Below, in pieces: positions 55,401-55,470 of a DNA stretch of 55,470 nt (position 1 is its first letter; each line of letters begins with the position of its first letter). Both the position numbers and the translations under genes were made by a program. Source of the DNA: Verrucomicrobiota bacterium (lineage in GTDB: Bacteria; Verrucomicrobiota; Verrucomicrobiia; Limisphaerales; J093); assembly GCA_029556615.1 (NCBI GenBank), contig JAKQDD010000237.1:1-55470 (forward strand). The letters are read 5' to 3'. The notes beneath the pieces were generated by a model that was given only the letters and a program-made list of their open reading frames with translations, was not told where the DNA came from and did no database searches.

Positions 55401-55470
55401 CGCGGGTGAAGGTCGGCTGATTGGCCTGAGCCACCTCGTTGTTGTCCTCGGCCTCGACCTGCCAGGGCGC
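43399..55470 (-). CDS. Giant multidomain surface protein, 5' end outside the window
   Basis: A partial gene: at least 4,023 residues, open through the right edge (the frame reads APWQVEAEDNNE before the first possible start). Domains by DNA position (minus strand): LamG/concanavalin 55110-54510; Ig-like (Big_5 type) 54440-54060; two pre-peptidase C-terminal domains 54060-53280; CARDB; two divergent InlB-type repeats 52530-52080; a fibronectin III domain 51850-51560; several CARDB 51560-50460; four Calx-beta 50460-49230; CARDB 49230-48880; a carboxypeptidase-regulatory-like fold; a Gly-rich and twelve-Cys region 47298-46882; two putative-Ig domains 44810-44250; and a C-terminal cap. The chassis from CARDB onwards matches the other giant protein. 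No anchor motif is visible in this part. A role as a calcium-stabilised adhesin is inference. Confidence 0.88.
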   Translation of the reverse strand, partial: APWQVEAEDNNEVAQANQPTFTREGTNQWAKVLGYLRDADPADVFSLGNLSEGSAIRVAYTQPASSALSGILTVLDRAGGVVASAPAGDRELSFLVPGDAAGAYYARIHAGTPGRADTPENLVYFDGSDDYVDLGTWTPGAQWTIEAWVRVVSLPGGRRTIAGGFYDCLDWGITLHDNRFGVAIRPPGGCSQTIQATNTASAGRWYHVAGTCDGAMARLYVDGQFVASGAVEANYVGTAVGTRIGSEVCCGGNSFPGYIDDVAVWNRALTGDEIQARLTDTLTGGESGLVGFWPFTESQGQTIADLSSQGRTGTLRNGATWVALAPAAASEPGLMAQYLLTLDVSDLLPPVILADTLPAENASVSSLFDRFSLTFSEDMMASTVNDPASYDLRSQGPDGQFDTVDDLLYPVTVSPAYASGLTANLYVVTGALPPGEYRFTAGTALRDRAGNPLAAAWTRHFGIDQVGRLATEFESNDTRETATPLPMESTQPDLVSGGGRGFLRDGNDVDFWSFNAEAGDVVVVTAENPGNPVYTGLYYILYTPSGEQAISVTSGHEGLLQTAPLTAASPGLYTVRVSQWYGYTGEYRLRVSRYRNGLPTEIEANGTLATANPLTFTTSGTGRSAIVGGYPQTAADLDYFGLGVVEAGKTVFLRTRQPSSSPLIPVVSLYNAANGYMPEAGSGRPSDGVAEVRIEQTGTYYALVRGAGNSAGVLSEYLLDVSVLPTEDVMIPNLQVASLSVPSATGLRSGDPITIVFTVANVGSLATPVGLWFDRLVLSADMAMDDDDLLLGLYPHSGALTPGQSYTLTNTVNLPDGVSGAFYVIAKTDHTDTVNEFLLEGDNETPLETPLAIALADYPDLRIESLSLTGPDGSQTYTVRWTTFNRGAAITPAGVKERLRVRNQTTATTILDQSLALEAPLAPGASVAREVPFTASAAGAYLVEVTTDADQQVYEFDGTSHETAELNTASTSFTITRLCTLTLNTLPSGAGTVTGAGTYPAGTRVTVTATPATETAPYFFQHWLEGGIVRSADAAYTFTIVQDTTLTAAFGLPSLAITASNEPAGAGTVLGTGVHPWNSTIQLTAQPAFGYAFSHWTEGAATLGANPVLEVVVRSARTFVAHYTEAHLVHVVTTATRPDGLATVAGAGTFNNGQSSVIAAPAAITNSPPNYYAFTQFTLNGAPYGTSASFVETFSTTDPTNMLFVAEYDLVDRTPPALGTIIVTPGIVTATVSWSTSEPTTARVLSGLTAAYGVTNSTALLRTQHAFTLTGLTPATLYHLLVRVTDEAGNETASEDKTFTTLATPDLLAGLLTTPGSAQAGTLIPLTFVITNLGPGTATGPWQNAVLLSPNADGSGAQTLGAVSFNPGIDGLATGARRVVTQQVIVPSVGVGARYFGIHVDSGNQIAESNEDNNTTFAAAPLQIVATDLRVARVSAPSTAAFGQTVPIEFVITNAGTSAAVAPWTDRLSLSTANNTPGTLLASAPALRVPLQPGAAYTNTVSVTLPLAGDSTPGAFFIVVAADGDGAVAESDESNNLRSVPIAVSLPPLPDLAIVNLTGPAQAHPAQPVELIYTVTNRGDVSAGPVWSETISITASPTGTDAVELATLTFTNTLPPATGLTRTQTVVMPPGSLTGNLWLAALADSRGDVIEGDEDNNLGISAQPTLVPAVLTLQLDPAQLHEGDSRSVTATVTRNGSRTAALTVALINGDPTELTLPAQLVIPAGQASASFSVQALTDGVVDGPQTVLLGASAAGFVSASAQLIVLDVDLPTLALAFVTADVVEGLPLEGLITRDAGSEALTIVLSSSSPTQLQVPATVAFAPGERAVAFLVTGLDDSLVEPPLRATVTATANGYRSAAAEVTVLDDDWPALAMVVSPATVSEGGGPQAAQIILTRSLVSSRALELDFESSNPNALLVPPSATIPAGETAVTLPIAAVDNDLVDGDKSVTVTVWFRATGTRIRLGEADAATVTVTDDDGPTLRLTVDRPVLAEGLTAAATGTVSRNTGTGTALTVALASANTSELLVPPSVTIPAEAISTTFALSTVDDGVTDGNRSVLITATAPGYAAGHLPVTVTDVNLPDLVVNTVTAPATAETEAYIDISYQIRNQGVVASPTNAVVQRVYLSSDPLVGDDVLMGQYTFNGSLPAGSQFSQTVPVRLPQTAGDYWIIVIADAANNVVELLEDNNIGIAPNPARAGPAYEAMVSTALEAAPANTPVPLVGQASRAGGQPAPHSLVAIHIRTRGTTRTIAAITDAQGRFATAWNPLAGEAGYYEIAASHPGVPDPATQDAFYLLGMRAQPANPAVRLSEASSVSGTIEIQNLSDIPLTGLAAAVLSQPPNVEVALTLQTNRLAGNATTSLAFGIAARDASYTWGYVQLQITSGEGAVLDVPLYVTIDPLVPRLVTYPSQLEGGMKRGTLRTVTFEIVNTGGLETGPVTVSLPPIPWMSLVSPNPMPSLAPGETNTVTLQLNPPENLELTTHQGNLAINSPTTGIAVPFSFRALSEAKGALRISSVDEFTYYATGAPPLTNATVRIRDSVSSMVITNGVTDTQGQFFVPDLMEGYYDLELDAEQHTGHRSTIFLEPGITNEITAFLSYQAVRYTWTVERVEIEDHYKITIETEFETVVPTPVVTLEPSVLDVSDLTVVGQTKQVNMTFHNQGLIAAENTRLTFDTHPFYAIEPLIGDIGRIPAKASLTIPVTLRRIGSFDFIPGQVRSASSVPCGMGGNASWNYECGPFKISGGAPVGVSGVRGDCGGGSPGGGWTGWGGGGGGLGGGGGVGPGYSSSSISTSLPCDAACWILAIAGCIPGPVGCFFAGFSCSVGFAGGVTFGSLVDCAISVAGCLIPAASIPACAYSLLSCYLSSGSGGPLSVSMAAHDPAAFYGQGLRVALNVFNELTGAPDGVWLHPGSDATTGDWFSRFQLATSETSEESRTIAESERSNLLSGVQPAGVPLTEVTRVIDRWNRTLENVALGILRPADAPPGANLDFIDTIALQQAITLLGSYQEAAEAEGYTDPINAMVEIGRTQLQEPHDAGVCARVKIKLDQQAVLSREAFRATLDIDNGMPNALEAILVSVQVTDGQGHDANSFFGIRPPELTGLSDVNGGGRVAGGAKGTARWTLVPTVDAAPLEPTVYYVGGEFRYLLNGMQVAIPLSPVPITVNPTARMTLDYFHQRDVYADDPFTDRVEPSIPFSLAVMVNNWGAGAARNFRITSAQPEIVENEKGLLIDFKILATEVAGQNMTPTLTANFGTIGPGGISVARWLLTSTLQGLFINYSATFEHLDGQGNPRLSLIDEVRIHEMIRLVQAAGAFEDGKPDFLVNDHADLRDLPDTLWMSDGSSNAVAVVTNATVIGTLSPSSLQVQLTAEMPPGWVYLRVPDPADGLYQLVGVTRSDNQAVVVDTNAWITDRTFLGQGKRPRLENTLHLLDHDSTGQYTLTYTLLPAEDNLPPISSVESLPERSHSAFLVRWEGDDTDGSGIATFDVYYSDSGGPFQRWLTATPARSAVFQGAMGKTYAFYSVAIDQAGNREATPAAPQAQTTVALENRSPVFAALTDPVIVTEGQTVALTVSATDPDGDTVIYESGAGSPPGLVLNRQSGQLTWITTEAQGPSTNRVRIIARDTGSPSASATLDFDIIVLEVNTPPILEPIASLTLSEGQSLSIATAATDLDLPAQALAYRLADGAPAGASVHPTTGIFTWRPTEFQGGDPYPITVIVADNGQPSLSASQTFVVTVLDTKPDFHLALGTTAVAANGAGAIPLDLESGAPLGELTLTFDLTSNRLTGLHLTNLAAQAGPANIVALGENRYRAQFASRPGQLLQGTLTLARLGFAVQPAEHSDNVLVRGESLTGIRTDGQDANGDAGVGRVFVVGREPILDLVNLRDDEVNLVLYALPGQPYAIDRRLQVGNANDWVFEDQVAPTELRTVLPPRSVEPPSLFFRARTIAGTPALNIHRQGDWILIEWPMDCVGCILLQSPAVAGPLVNWVPFPTQPEVINDVYRVRVLPGQQPLFLRLRRSP
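43407..43413 (-). promoter_or_regulatory. Shine-Dalgarno inside the giant gene for the coupled epimerase start
   Basis: AGGAGGT on the minus strand lies four bases before the ATG at 43402 (AGGAGGTCGCCATG), within the giant gene's final codons. With the ATGA overlap this decides the start and supports coupled translation. Confidence 0.75.

Overview
The window is GC-rich DNA from a bacterium, most likely a Verrucomicrobiota member. I base that on gene content: exported Gfo/Idh/MocA and aldose-epimerase proteins with twin-arginine signals, a double DUF1080 protein, a PEP-CTERM-tailed VIT/VWA protein, giant Calx-beta/CARDB surface proteins, and a housekeeping set (mutL, rpoD, gcvT, gcvH, an RluA-type synthase) of non-phage, non-plasmid character. 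Strain and genus cannot be read from the sequence. No rRNA, tRNA, CRISPR array or complete insertion sequence was seen.

Layout. Positions 1-66 hold the 3' end of a plus-strand gene. 698-14632 (minus) encodes a giant secreted protein of about 4,640 residues. 15064-23214 is an export and polysaccharide block: a secreted GDPD-LamG protein (plus), then three minus-strand genes (glycoside hydrolase-like protein, secreted PA14-like protein, twin-arginine oxidoreductase), with a strongly structured RNA leader before the second. 23322-25073 (plus) is a three-gene unit of SPFH/band 7, ribbon-helix-helix and DUF1648 membrane protein. 25138-27344 (minus) holds a radical SAM/SPASM protein and a double DUF1080 protein. 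27538-31273 (minus) is a tightly coupled operon of membrane protein, PadR regulator and HAAS-VIT-VWA-PEP-CTERM protein. It diverges from a POT-family transporter (31369-32718) across a doubled palindrome that looks like the PadR operator. 32781-36814 holds mutL and rpoD. 37055-37573 is an isolated protein resembling a transposase N-terminal domain. 37798-42130 holds gcvT, gcvH, a SurA/PpiD-like chaperone and a pseudouridine synthase. 42191-55470 (minus) holds an exported aldose 1-epimerase translationally coupled to a second giant surface protein that runs off the right edge.

Three things stand out. First, the two giant proteins share a C-terminal chassis of roughly 2,400-2,500 residues (CARDB, four Calx-beta, CARDB, a Gly-rich region with exactly twelve Cys in each, putative-Ig pairs, C-terminal cap) but carry unrelated N-terminal heads. 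Second, a CTAG-bounded interspersed element of about 180 bp occurs in at least eight complete or partial copies, and its terminal CTAG supplies the TAG stop codon of six flanking genes and the start codon of one. Third, a 95-nt nested-stem RNA leader precedes a secreted-protein gene. Several promoters lie so close to their start codons that leaderless or nearly leaderless mRNAs are likely.
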